Shown: piece by piece, positions 19,281 through 28,213 of the stretch
Numbering within the stretch: position 1 is the stretch's first letter
Layout: every line of letters starts with the position of its first letter
Assembly: GCA_963815645.1 (NCBI GenBank)
Contig: CAWFHL010000001.1
Location: forward strand, 1,240,001-1,304,000
From: JBBRHQ01 sp963815645
GTDB lineage: Bacteria > Actinomycetota > Thermoleophilia > Solirubrobacterales > 70-9
Length of the DNA: 64,000 bases
Direction: 5' to 3'
Made by a program: the position numbers and the translations under genes
The notes under the pieces: generated by a model
The model's database searches: none
The model's input: only the letters and a program-made list of their open reading frames with translations
What the model was told of the DNA's origin: nothing

Positions 19281-20006
19281 CTATCCACGGCGAGTTGGGC
19301 GCAGGAATACGCCGTCCATCTGCAACAGCTCGCGGCTACACGGATCGAAAAAGCCCGGCTCCACGTGGACCAGGTCCATTCCTAGCTCCTCGGTGCGGTC
19401 GAGTACGTCACGCAGCGACAGCGCGCCCTCGTACAGCGGAACGAGCGAAATCTCCAGCTGTAGACCGATCGCGCGCTCAAGGCATTGGTCGCCCCATCTA
19501 AGACTGATCCCTCGAAACCCTGGACGTCAACCTTGATGAACGAGGCGCTTCCCGCGGCACAACTTCGTCCCAGATCGCGTCAGGCGGCGAATGGGAACGT
19601 CAATGGCTCCCACATAGCTCGCATCGGCGCTGCCTCCTCGTGACGGCGAAGCATCGGAGCACTGAAACTACTCGCCGCACCTTCATTGCCGGCGACGTTC
19701 AAGGAGAACATGCCGTCTTCGGCGCCCAACGCAATGTTGCGGACAGACCACCTTCGATCCCTCGCGGCGCGCCGAGCCAGTAACTCGTACACGGCGGGAA
19801 GAGGTTCAAACGAACAGAGTTCCCCCTCGTACCCGAAACGGCGAAGCTGCTTGCCGTACGGGCCTTGATCAGCCCACATCTAATACGCAATTGACGCCTC
19901 GCCCGCGCAGCAGGCAGCCCAAACGGGCCGGAGCCGTACTGTCGGCTCCCTGCACATCAAGTCCGACCCTTAAGGTAGCTCGACGCAGTTGCTGCAGGAT
20001 CGTCAT
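19281..20006 (-). pseudogene. FkbM-family methyltransferase, several frameshifts
   Basis: Reading down the minus strand: MTILQQLRRATLRVGLDVQGA and VNCVLDVG (about 20006-19870); QGPYGKQLRRFGYEGELCSFEPLPAVYELLARRAARD and RNIALGAEDGMFSLNVAGNEGAASSF (19879 to about 19620); FIKVDVQGFEGSVL (about 19545-19500, the FkbM hallmark); and EISLVPLYEGALSLRDVLDRTEELG, ending PGFFDPCSRELLQMDG...TRRG at 19281. The pieces lie in different frames. FkbM enzymes O-methylate sugars or polyketides, so methylation of the surface glycan is a reasonable guess. Confidence 0.75.
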
Positions 20007-20250
20007 GACTTGCCAATGGCTTCATGGTGCTTGACATCGTCCCCGTCTGCGAACGTCGTCGCCGAGCGGAAAAAGCTCCTGACATGCACAATTCTCATCG
20101 CGACAAAGGCAACGGACCGTTCCATGGTTTCACTGCGCGCCCCGAAGGGCAAAACGTGTAGCTCCAACCGTCATTTGCCACCACGGGTCATACCCCGGCG
20201 ACGACGTCTGCACATCGTGACGCCCAGCAGGCGCGGTCGAACGAGCTCAC

Positions 20251-20564
20251 GCCACCAGCGAGGGCCGCACCTCAGGGTCATGAATCAGCGGGTCGATGAC
20301 TCGACCGCAGCACCGTCGATATCCGTCTTGAGGAGATCGATTTGCTCGCGGCCTAGTTCTCTCATCAAACTGAACAGACTGCGAATCGACGCAGTGATCG
20401 ATGGGGTTGGTCCCTGCAAATTGATTGCGGAGTAGGACACGTGCGCAGGATCGGCTGGTGCGCAAAACTCCAGGTCGGTGTCGGACGACCATTACCCGTA
20501 AGGGAAGCGATCTGACGGGCGCGGTTGCAGACCCCGGTGTACAGCGTCGGCATCGGCCTCTCAC
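20251..20564 (-). pseudogene. Fragment of a second FkbM-like methyltransferase
   Basis: A minus-strand stretch reads VSYSAINLQGPTPSITASIRSLFSLMREL, then GREQIDLLKTDIDGA, then in another frame VIDPLIHDPEVRPSLVA. The LLKTDIDGA(E) motif followed by VID-LIHD matches the second half of FkbM-type enzymes. No convincing N-terminal SAM-binding loop could be joined upstream, so this is a remnant or a badly indel-affected gene. It lies about 245 bp upstream of the first FkbM gene on the same strand. Confidence 0.45.
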
Positions 20565-20938
20565 CCCGCTTGACCTCGTAAAGCAGTACGCATTCGCGGC
20601 GAGGCTACCAGCACTCGGCGCTGGTTGGGGGCGGAGACGAGAAGGCGCCGGCCGGCCGCTCGGTCAGTTCCTGCCCGGGCTCTGCGCCAAGCGTCCTAGC
20701 GTTCACCTCTTTTGGGTGTCCTCCCTGTCTTGGGGACGGGACTTCGTAATCCGCATTCTCAATGGCCGGGCGGGCGTTCCCGGGGCTCTCGGTCAGGTGC
20801 TTGCCGGGCTTCGACGCTGGTACTCGGCCCTCTTACGAAGCACGCCAAAAATCGCTGTCGGATGGGCTTTGTGCCAGGGCGATGTGGAGTGGTAGCGGTC
20901 GTTCCGCGAGGTCGCCGCGGACAACGCTTCGTCTAGTC
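20565..20938. other. Gap without a recognisable gene
   Basis: No frame here gives a protein I recognise. The stretch contains two imperfect copies of a 23-bp sequence, at 20659-20681 and 20788-20810 (19 of 23 positions identical, spaced 129 bp). It may be the decayed 5' half of the FkbM-like fragment or the 3' flank of the next methyltransferase. Confidence 0.4.
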
Positions 20939-21696
20939 TTACACCGGCTGCGGTGCTGTATCCGGGCCCCAATTATGGAGCCGTCTCGTTGTGGGGAACA
21001 TGCACTTGGTCTCGCGAACAATCTCCAGGCCGGCTCCCTCAAACGCGCGGTGCAGAATAGGCGGCGGGATTCCTCGTTCATGTCGGGTGAGGCCAGGTCG
21101 GGGATATCGCCAGTCACCCATGGATCGGATGGGCTCGCGAATCAACGCGTGGCCGCCTGCGGAGGTTACGCGGCCGAGCTCTTGAACAACGTGGGTTACG
21201 TTGGGGATGTGGTGCAACGTGCCTAGCGAAACAGACAGGTCGAAAGTCTCGCTTGTAAAGGGATGTCACTGAGGGTTCAGGGAGATGTACTGATCGGCAC
21301 GCCCCGAAGCCGGTGGCTGCGTAGACTTGCTGACGGTTCGATGATGGTCAAACGATCGATGCGATCGATGATTGGTAGGAACTCGCCCCCGTAGCCGCTC
21401 CCCATCCCAATTACACGGCTGAAGCGATGGTCCGGTAGGTGCTGGAATCCGTGCGCGACGTTCAGGGCGTGGTACCCGTAACTGTCGGCGGAGCTCTCCC
21501 GAGCTGCACCAAGGTTGGCGTACCCCTCCCGCTCGTGGTCGAACCATTCGGCAATCTGACCGGCGGCAAAATCGTCGCCCCAAAGCTCATCGCCAGAGAA
21601 GTAGCGCCACTTGTCCCAGTTGAACATGGAGTTGAACATGGCGCCGAAGATCTCAAAAGATACCAGCATGGTGATCGCGGCCCGCATTATGCTCAC
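20939..21696 (-). pseudogene. SAM-dependent methyltransferase, frameshifted
   Basis: The first part (21696 to about 21310) reads MFNWDKWRYFSGDELWGDDFAAGQIAEWFDHEREGY, FQHLPDHRFSRVIGMGSGYGGEFLPIIDRIDRLTIIEPS, with VIGMGSGYGGEF as the SAM loop and TIIEPS as the acidic strand. A change of frame gives DQYISLNPQ, and a further one near 21215 gives LHHIPNVTHVVQELGRVTSAGGHALIREPIRSMGDWR and ends at 20939. The order matches a class I methyltransferase of about 250 residues. Confidence 0.7.
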
Positions 21697-21920
21697 GCAG
21701 CCGACCCGCTGGTCCCGATGTCTCTTAGGGCACGATAGTACGTGATAAAGACTGATCTCGTAAGGTTCCCGCTACCTTTGAACGGCTCCTCATCGCGGTT
21801 CCAACTCCGATTCGACTCCGTTGATCTCACGGTCGCGTGGCGCCACGTGCTTGGCGCCAGCACGACAAGCTGCACATGCGGACGATCGGGTGTCCAGTCG
21901 TGGCGGTCGTCGGAGGCCAT
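21693..21920 (-). CDS. Short ORF upstream of the methyltransferase, unrecognised
   Basis: 75 codons, ending GSGNLTRSVFITYYRALRDIGTSGSAA and overlapping the methyltransferase start by 4 bp. The basic-aromatic tail could be the end of a glycosyltransferase or an N-terminal extension of the methyltransferase in another frame. I do not recognise it, and it may be non-coding. Confidence 0.25.
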   Translation of the reverse strand: MASDDRHDWTPDRPHVQLVVLAPSTWRHATVRSTESNRSWNRDEEPFKGSGNLTRSVFITYYRALRDIGTSGSAA

Positions 21921-21979
21921 GACCTTTCCCGCTGTTTGGCAGACACCCCGTCGCTGGGGTTGGCTAGGATGCCGCCTTT

Positions 21980-22975
21980 ATGGTGACCGGTAAAGTTCTC
22001 GTCACCGGCGGCGGCGGATTCATCGGGGGCCATTTGGTCGCCGAGTTGCTGCGGCAAGGCAGGGAGGTTCGTTGCGTCGACTGCAAGCCAATCGGCGAGT
22101 GGCATCAGGTATTTGATGAGGTCGACAATCGAACTGCCGACCTATCGCTGCGCGAAGCCTGCGTGGAGGCTGTGTCCGGTACCACAGAGGTCTACAACCT
22201 CGCCGCCGATATGGGTGGGATGGGCTTCATCGAGGGGAACAAAGCGCTGTGCATGCTGTCGTCGTTGATCTCTACCCACATGCTTGTCGCCGCTCGGGAC
22301 TCTGGTGTTCAGCGGTACTTCTACTCCTCTTCCGCCTGTGTATATGCCGCCGGCCGCCAAGACACACCTGATGTCCCCGCATTGCGCGAGGCCGATGCCT
22401 ATCCAGCAATGCCGGAGGACGGGTACGGGTGGGAAAAGCTTTTCAGCGAACGGATGTGCCGCCATTTCCTCGACGACTTCGGACTCGAAACGCGGGTCGC
22501 CCGCTATCACAACGTCTACGGTCCGAATGGGACATGGAGCGGAGGCCGCGAAAAAGCCCCAGCGGCGATCTGCCGCAAGGTCGCGGAGGCGGTGCAGAAC
22601 GGAAGCAACACGATTGAGATATGGGGAGACGGTTTGCAGACACGAAGTTTCACCTATATAGATGACTGCGTTACGGGCACAATCATGATCGCCCAGGGCC
22701 CACGAACAGAGCCGGTCAACCTCGGCAGCTCGGAGCTGGTTACGATCAACCAGCTGGTTGACACCGTCGAAGAGATGGCGGACGTCAGGCTTGAGCGGGA
22801 GTACGACCTCAATGCTCCGCAAGGTGTGCGGGGCCGCAATTCAGACAACACGCTGATTGAGAGCACCTATGGTTGGCAACCGTCAACCCCGCTCCGAAAG
22901 GGCATGAGCGAGACCTACGCGTGGATCGCGAAACAGGTTGAGCTCGGCCGTTCAACCGGTGTGGGAAGCGCGTAG
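21980..22975 (+). CDS. NAD-dependent epimerase, GDP-mannose 3,5-epimerase-like
   Basis: 331-residue extended short-chain dehydrogenase. Visible: N-terminal NAD loop VLVTGGGGFIGGHLV; NLAADMGGMGFI, characteristic of GDP-mannose 3,5-epimerases; the YFYSSSACVYA strand; catalytic YGWEKLFSE (Tyr-x3-Lys); and YHNVYGPNGTWSGGREKAPAAICRKV. GDP-mannose 3,5-epimerase makes GDP-L-galactose (and GDP-L-gulose), so the cluster polymer may contain one of these sugars. ATG at 21980 starts the NAD-binding strand almost immediately. This gene is intact amid many broken ones. Confidence 0.85.
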   Translation: MVTGKVLVTGGGGFIGGHLVAELLRQGREVRCVDCKPIGEWHQVFDEVDNRTADLSLREACVEAVSGTTEVYNLAADMGGMGFIEGNKALCMLSSLISTHMLVAARDSGVQRYFYSSSACVYAAGRQDTPDVPALREADAYPAMPEDGYGWEKLFSERMCRHFLDDFGLETRVARYHNVYGPNGTWSGGREKAPAAICRKVAEAVQNGSNTIEIWGDGLQTRSFTYIDDCVTGTIMIAQGPRTEPVNLGSSELVTINQLVDTVEEMADVRLEREYDLNAPQGVRGRNSDNTLIESTYGWQPSTPLRKGMSETYAWIAKQVELGRSTGVGSA

Positions 22976-23074
22976 CCAAAGAGTCTCCTCTGCGATAGAG
23001 GAGCGGATCAAATGGGTGAGAGCTCAGCGCCTCAAAAGGCGGCGACAACCCATTGTCGCTCGGGGTCCTGCCCC

Positions 23075-24044
23075 TCAAGCGGCGGGGCGGAAGGAACGGC
23101 GGTAGGCGGTCGGCGTGGTCGCGGTGCGCGGCGGAAGTGCTCGCGCAGCGAGGCGGCGGTGCCGAAGCCCGCCTGCCAGGCGACCTCCTCGACCGGCAGC
23201 TCGGTCTCCTCGAGCAGGCGCCGTGCCTCGGTGCACGCGCCGGGCGAGCAGCCACTGCAGCGGCGTCGTGCCGGTCTCCTCGCGGAAGCGGCGGGCGAAG
23301 GTGCGGGGGCTGACGCTGGCGTGGCGGGCCATCGCGGCGACGTCGAGCGGCTCGGTGAGGCGCTCGGCCGCCCAGCGGCGGGTTGCTCGAGGAACGACCC
23401 CGCCGGCGGCTGCAGCCGGCGGCCGCTCGATGAACTGCGCCTGGCCGCCGTCGCGGTGGGGCGCGGCGACCATGTGGCGGGCGGCGCGGTCGCCGACGGC
23501 TGCGCCGCGGTCGGCGCGGACGACGTGCAGGCAGAGGTCGATGCCGGCGCTGAGGCCGGCGGAGGTCATCACCGTCGCCCTCGTCGACGTAGAGCGCGGC
23601 CGCGTCGACCTCGACCGCTGGGAAAGCGCCGCCAGCTCCGCCGCGGCGGCCCAGTGGGTCGTGGCCCGCGGCCGTCGAGCAGGCCCGCGTGGGCGAGGGC
23701 GAAGGCGCCGGTGCAGACCGAGAGCACGCGGGCGCCGCGCTGGGCGGCGGCACGCAGGGCCTCGAGCGGCCTCGGCCGGGGGCGGGCGCTCGAAGAGCGC
23801 GAAGTAGCCGGGGACGACGACTGTGTCGGCGCCCGAGCGCATCGAGGCCTCGAGCCCTGAGGTGGACGCCGATCGCTGAACGCCGCTGGTCGGATCGAAC
23901 AGATCGGACCGCTCTCCGAGCAGGCGCTGAATTCGTACAGCGGACCCTCCCCGGTGCGGTCACGGCGAGAGCGAAGACCTGCGCCGGGACCGAGAGGTCG
24001 AAGGCGACGACTCCGTCGAGGCAGAGGGCGGCCACGCGGTGCAT
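23075..24044 (-). pseudogene. GlxA/FtrA-type transcriptional regulator (DJ-1 domain + AraC HTH), multiply frameshifted
   Basis: N-terminal DJ-1/PfpI-like domain: MHRVAALCLDGVVAFDLSVPAQVFALA (24044), SGADTVVVPGYFALFERPPPA, then VLSVCTGAFALAHAGLLDGR-like and TTHWAAAAELAALFP, YVDEGDVMTSAGLSAGIDLCLHVVR. The C-terminal AraC helix-turn-helix reads LTEPLDVAAMARHASVSPRTFARRFREETGTTPLQWLLARRV and ends at 23075. The pieces require at least five frame changes over 970 bp. It is divergent from the DJ-1/PfpI gene at 24115 with a 70-bp gap, the usual arrangement for a regulator and its target. Confidence 0.75.
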
Positions 24045-24114
24045 GGCAGAAATCTAGCGGATATTGGCATTCCTGCCACTCGACGCGGCCGGTCGCACGC
24101 GCGATCCTGCTGCC

Positions 24115-24789
24115 ATGCAGATAGCGATCCTCATCTTCGAGAAGCCTGACCGTCCTCGACGCGATCGGCCCCTACGAGGTGCTGCGCTCCGTTCCCGGCT
24201 GGGAGGTCAGCTTCGTCGCGCCCGAGGCCGGGCGTGCAGCGCGCCGACAGCGGCGCCCTCGGGCTCAGTCGCCGACCACTGGCTCGAGGAGGTCGACCGA
24301 GCCCGACATCGTGCTGGTCGGCGGCGGGGCGGGCAACCGTGCGCTGATGGAGGACGAGGCGGTCCTCGAGTGGCTGCGCACCGTCGACGCGACCAGCAGC
24401 TGGACGACCTCGGTCTGCACCGGCTCGCTGGTGCTCGGGCGCCGCCGGCCTGCTCGAGGGCAAGCGGGCGACCAGCCACTGGCTCTTCCTCGAGCAGCTG
24501 CGCGAGTTCGGCGCCGAGCCGGTCGGCGGAGCGCGTGGTCGAGGACGGCAAGATGATCACCGCCGCCGGGGTCTCGGCCGGGATCGACATGGCCCTGCAG
24601 CTGGTCGAGCGCGAGGCCGGGCGCCGAGGTCGCCGCAGGCGATCCAGCTCGGCGATCGAGTACGACCCCCAGCCGCCCTTCGACTCCGGCTCGCCGGCGA
24701 AGGCGCCGCAGGCCGTGGTCGAAGCGGTCAGCGCCGCCTTCGCGGCCTCCGACGACTGGCTCGCCGGCCGCGCGGGCGGCGGCGTCTAG
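24115..24789 (+). pseudogene. DJ-1/PfpI family protein (isonitrile-hydratase-like), multiply frameshifted
   Basis: Collinear pieces of one DJ-1/PfpI protein in alternating frames: MQIAILIFE; then KLTVLDAIGPYEVLRSVPGWEVSFVAPEAG; PDIVLVGGGAGNRALMEDEAVLEWLR; WTTSVCTGSLVLG with the nucleophilic Cys in SVCTGS; AGLLEGKRATSHWLFLEQLREFGAEPV; VEDGKMITAAGVSAGIDMALQLVEREAG; and a closing IEYDPQPPFDSGSPAKAP, ending at 24789. The TSVCTGS elbow and the TAAGVSAGIDMAL segment are diagnostic. The number of indels per kilobase here is the highest in the window. Confidence 0.8.
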
Positions 24790-24802
24790 GCCCGGACGCC
24801 TC

Positions 24803-25681
24803 TCAGGCCTTCTCCCAGATCGTCCCGGTCAGGGCCCGGACCGGCCGCAACCGCCAATCCTTGGCGAGGTTCCAGAGCTCGGCGCAGATCAGCGGGCCCG
24901 GGTGGCCGCTGAGGACCTCGGCCTCCTTGGTGGTCAAACGTCCGAAGCGCTCGATCGCCTCCAGCGGTCCCAGCGCTCCCTCGTTGACCGGGCTGGCCCC
25001 GGCCGCCAGCGCCGCCTCGCGATAGTCCTCCAGCGGCTTCCAGCCCCAGACGGCGTGGCGGGCGCCGTCGGCGCCGATGAACACCGCCGAGGGCATGCTG
25101 ACCCGCTCGTGGCCCTCGGTGCGGCGCACCTTCCCCTCCGTCCGCGCCTGCTCGGGAACGTCGCGGACCTCGTCGAGGTCGGCGCCGAACGCCTCAACGA
25201 TCGCGTGCGAGCCCAGGTCGAGCCTGAAGCGCTCGCTGTCGAGCCCCGCCGGCCCCGCCTCGGCAGCGAGCGCATCGGCGTGGTCGAGCCTGCGGCGCTC
25301 GATGAAGATCCCCTCGCGCACCCTGCGCAGATAGCGGTAGCCGGCCTCCGGGCCCTGCTCGCAGGCGGCCTTCACCGCCATGCAGGCCGGGTAGGTGCTC
25401 GACAGCGGGCACTCGGTCCAGATCCTCGGGTCGGAGGGCATCCCGGTCTCGCCGCCGACGTTGAGCCAGTGGGACATCAGGTCCGCGAAGCAGCTCGGCC
25501 CGGAGCCGATCGAGCCCTCCTCGTCGCGGTACTCGGGCCCGAACCGGCGGGCGAGACCGCCCATGATCCAGCGGAAATCGAGCTCCCCGGAGAACTCCCA
25601 CATCAGCCTGCGAAGCTTGGGCTCCGCGCCCCAGGACCAGGAGCAGGCAGGATCTGTGTAGTAGCGGACCTCGACCGACAC
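24803..25681 (-). CDS. DsbA-family (FrnE-like) thioredoxin-fold protein
   Basis: About 292 residues. The N-terminus VSVEVRYYTDPACSWSWGAEPKLRRL is the DsbA/FrnE fold with ACSWSW in place of the CXXC motif, a single-cysteine active site seen in 2-hydroxychromene-isomerase/FrnE-like relatives. Further features: SSTYPACMAVKAACEQG, RRVREGIFIERRRLDHADALAAEAG, VSMPSAVFIGADGARHAVWGW. No signal peptide, so probably cytoplasmic. GTG at 25681 is chosen because homology-like sequence begins there and the ATG at 25732 would overlap the divergent kinase start. Function likely thiol-disulfide chemistry or isomerisation; not certain. Confidence 0.75.
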   Translation of the reverse strand: MSVEVRYYTDPACSWSWGAEPKLRRLMWEFSGELDFRWIMGGLARRFGPEYRDEEGSIGSGPSCFADLMSHWLNVGGETGMPSDPRIWTECPLSSTYPACMAVKAACEQGPEAGYRYLRRVREGIFIERRRLDHADALAAEAGPAGLDSERFRLDLGSHAIVEAFGADLDEVRDVPEQARTEGKVRRTEGHERVSMPSAVFIGADGARHAVWGWKPLEDYREAALAAGASPVNEGALGPLEAIERFGRLTTKEAEVLSGHPGPLICAELWNLAKDWRLRPVRALTGTIWEKA

Positions 25682-25707
25682 GGGGCGCTGACAATATCCC
25701 CACGGAG

Positions 25708-27234
25708 ATGAACGCAGGCTCGACCTCAGCACAGATGATCGGAACGGTCCTCTCCGACCGCTACCGGCTCGAGGCCAAGCTCGGCAGCGGGGGGATGTCC
25801 ACCGTCTACCTCGCTCGCGACGAGACGCTCGACCGCCCCGTCGCCGTCAAGGTCATGCACCGCGAGATGTCCGAGCAGGCCGACCAGCTGCAGCGCTTCC
25901 GGGGGGAGGCGCGGGCGGTGGCGAAGATCTCGCACCCCAACGTGGTCGCGGTGATCGACGCCGGCGAGGACGGCGGGCACCCCTACATCGTCTTCGAGTA
26001 CGTCGAGGGGGAGACACTGAAGCAGCGGATCGCGCGGGTCGGCGCGCTCGACGTCCAGGAGGCCCTCGCCTACTCGATCGAGATCGCCCGCGCCCTGGCC
26101 CTCGCCCACGCCCGCCAGCTCGTGCACCGCGACATCAAGCCCCAGAACGTGCTGATCGACTCCGCGGGCCGGGCGAAGCTGACCGACTTCGGGATCTCGC
26201 GCCAGCTCGAGCAGGCCGGCCTCACGGCGACCGGCAGGGTGCTGGGTACGACCGACTACGTAGCGCCCGAGCAGGCGATGGGCCAGGGGGCCGACCCCCG
26301 ATCCGACATCTACTCGCTCGGGGTCGTCCTCTACGAGATGCTGACCGGCGAGGTGCCGTTCAGCGCCGACAGCCAGGTCGGGGTCGCGATGAAGCACGTC
26401 AACGAGGAGCTGCCCGATGTCCAGCGCCGCCGGCCTGGGATCTCGGCCGCGGCGGCCCTGGTCGTCGAGCGGGCGACCTTCAAGGCTCCGGAGCGCCGTT
26501 ACCAGAACATCGACGAGATGATCGCCGACCTCGAGACGGCTCTCGAGGTGGAGGCCGCCCGGGCGGGCTCGACCAGCGGCGAGGCGACCAGCGTCCTCGA
26601 CTCGGTGCCACCCCCGCGCCGGCGGCTGGCCCGCAGCTTCCGCTGGTCATGGTCGGCGTTCGGGCTGCTGCTGGTGCTGGCCGCGGTCGTCCTGGCGCTC
26701 GTATACGGGATCTCCAGCGGCTGGTTCGGCGGAGGCGGGGCCGGCGCGGGCGGCCGGGCGGGCGGCGGGATGACGCCCATCAAGGTGACCTCGGCCACCG
26801 ACTACGACCCGCTGGGAACCGGCGGGGAGCACCCCGAGCTCACCTCGAAGGCGATCGACGACAACCCGGCGATCACCGGTGGCGCCTGGACCACCGAAAC
26901 CTACGACACCAACTTCCCCGAGGGCAAGGAGGGTGTCGGGATCTATCTGACGACCGCGGCGCCGGCCGCCGCCAAGTCGCTGCAGGTGCGCTCGGCCCAG
27001 GGCGGCTGGGACCTGCAGGTCTACGGCGCCCCCTCAGCTCCGGCGCCGAGCGCCTCGGACCCGCTCGGCGGCTGGACGCCGGTCGGCGAGAAGGCCGGGA
27101 TGGCGACCGACCAGACGGTCGCCCTGGACACGGCGCGGCGGAAGTTCCGCGACTACCTGCTCTGGATCACCAAGCTGGCTCCGGTCAGCGACGGCTACCG
27201 GGTCGAGATCACCGACGCGCGGCTCTTCGACTGA
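25708..27234 (+). CDS. Membrane Ser/Thr protein kinase with extracytoplasmic discoidin-like domain
   Basis: 508 residues. The kinase domain (about 15-285) is complete: GSGGMSTVYLARD (P-loop), VAVKVM (Lys), LVHRDIKPQNVLID (catalytic loop), LTDFGIS (DFG), GTTDYVAPEQ (activation segment end). A juxtamembrane basic stretch is followed by one helix (FGLLLVLAAVVLALVYGISSGW, about residue 315-337). The outside part (about 355-508) reads VTSATDYDPLGTGGEHPELTSKAIDDNPAITGGAWTTETYDT and ends GYRVEITDARLFD, resembling a galactose-binding/F5-8 type C beta-sandwich instead of PASTA. It may sense a surface glycan (inference). Divergent from the DsbA gene (26 bp between starts). Confidence 0.88.
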   Translation: MNAGSTSAQMIGTVLSDRYRLEAKLGSGGMSTVYLARDETLDRPVAVKVMHREMSEQADQLQRFRGEARAVAKISHPNVVAVIDAGEDGGHPYIVFEYVEGETLKQRIARVGALDVQEALAYSIEIARALALAHARQLVHRDIKPQNVLIDSAGRAKLTDFGISRQLEQAGLTATGRVLGTTDYVAPEQAMGQGADPRSDIYSLGVVLYEMLTGEVPFSADSQVGVAMKHVNEELPDVQRRRPGISAAAALVVERATFKAPERRYQNIDEMIADLETALEVEAARAGSTSGEATSVLDSVPPPRRRLARSFRWSWSAFGLLLVLAAVVLALVYGISSGWFGGGGAGAGGRAGGGMTPIKVTSATDYDPLGTGGEHPELTSKAIDDNPAITGGAWTTETYDTNFPEGKEGVGIYLTTAAPAAAKSLQVRSAQGGWDLQVYGAPSAPAPSASDPLGGWTPVGEKAGMATDQTVALDTARRKFRDYLLWITKLAPVSDGYRVEITDARLFD

Positions 27235-27244
27235 GGGTCCGCAC

Positions 27245-28213
27245 TCAGAACTCGAAGCTGCGTGCCATGCGGTGACGCTCCAGCGCCAACTCGACCAGGC
27301 GGTCGACGAGGCCCGGGTAGGGGATGCCGCTCGCTTCGAACAGCTTCGCGTAGACGCTGGTCTCGGTGAAGCCGGGGATCGTGTTGATCTCGTTGACGAG
27401 GATCTCGCCGCCGGCCTCGACGAAGAAGTCGCAGCGCGCCAGGCCGCAGCAGCCGGCCAGCTCGAAGACCTGGGCGGCGAGCTTTCTGACCCGCTCGATC
27501 GCCCCCTCGCCGATCGGCGCCGGAACGACCAGGTCCATCCCGCCCTCCGAGTACTTGGCCTCGAAGTCGTACCAGTCTGCGTGGGCGACGATCTCCCCCG
27601 GCTGCGAGGTCTCGGGCGACTCGTTGCCCAGCACCGAGCACTCGACCTCGCGGCCGGCCGCGGATGCCTCGACTATCACCCTCGGGTCGTGGCGGCGGGC
27701 GAGCGCCACCGCCTCGTCGAGCTCCCTCTCGGAAGACCCCACCTTGCTGATCCCGACGCTCGAGCCGAGCCGGGAGGGCTTGACCCAGAGCGGCAGGCCC
27801 ATTCCGGCGGCCTGCTCGCGCCAGCCCGGCTCGCCCGCGGCGACGAAGTCGACCTGGGGGATCCCGTGCTCGGCGAAAAGGCGCTTCAGGGTGAGCTTGT
27901 CCATGCAGAGCGCCGAGGAGAGGACATCGCAGCCGACGTATGGGACGTCGAGGCACTCGAGCAGGCCCTGGACCGAGCCATCCTCGCCGAACGGGCCGTG
28001 GAGCACGGGGAAGACCACCTCGACGCCAAGCAGACCGGCGCCCGGCATTACCTCGATCGTCTCGCCCCCGCTGCTCCATTCCCCTTTGCGGGAGATCAGC
28101 ACCTCGGTCACCTGGTGGCCGGCCTCGGCCAGACCCGCGGCGACCGAGGCCCCCGAGCGAAGCGAGACGGCATGCTCGCTCGACCGCCCGCCCGATAGGA
28201 CCGCGACCCTCAT
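27245..28213 (-). CDS. ddl: D-alanine--D-alanine ligase (copy 1, in the kinase/PBP operon)
   Basis: ATP-grasp enzyme joining two D-Ala for the peptidoglycan stem peptide. About 322 residues from MRVAVLSGGRSSEHAVSLRSG. Visible: VVFPVLHGPFGEDGSVQGLLE, YVGCDVLSSALCMDKLTLKRLF, LPLWVKPSRLGSSVGISKV (ATP-binding loop), DWYDFEAKYSEGG, and the Mg-binding EILVNEINTIPGFTETS. The ATG at 28213 overlaps the corrected pknB stop by ATGA. In the raw sequence the upstream kinase frame runs straight through this gene as one 949-codon ORF because of a frameshift near 28295. Its position at the end of the cell-wall operon fits precursor supply for RodA/PbpA. Confidence 0.9.
   Translation of the reverse strand: MRVAVLSGGRSSEHAVSLRSGASVAAGLAEAGHQVTEVLISRKGEWSSGGETIEVMPGAGLLGVEVVFPVLHGPFGEDGSVQGLLECLDVPYVGCDVLSSALCMDKLTLKRLFAEHGIPQVDFVAAGEPGWREQAAGMGLPLWVKPSRLGSSVGISKVGSSERELDEAVALARRHDPRVIVEASAAGREVECSVLGNESPETSQPGEIVAHADWYDFEAKYSEGGMDLVVPAPIGEGAIERVRKLAAQVFELAGCCGLARCDFFVEAGGEILVNEINTIPGFTETSVYAKLFEASGIPYPGLVDRLVELALERHRMARSFEF

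Noticed and set aside
23012..23860. Long plus-strand open frames across the GlxA regulator
   Set aside because: High-GC shadow frames opposite a clear AraC/DJ-1 protein; no recognisable motif.
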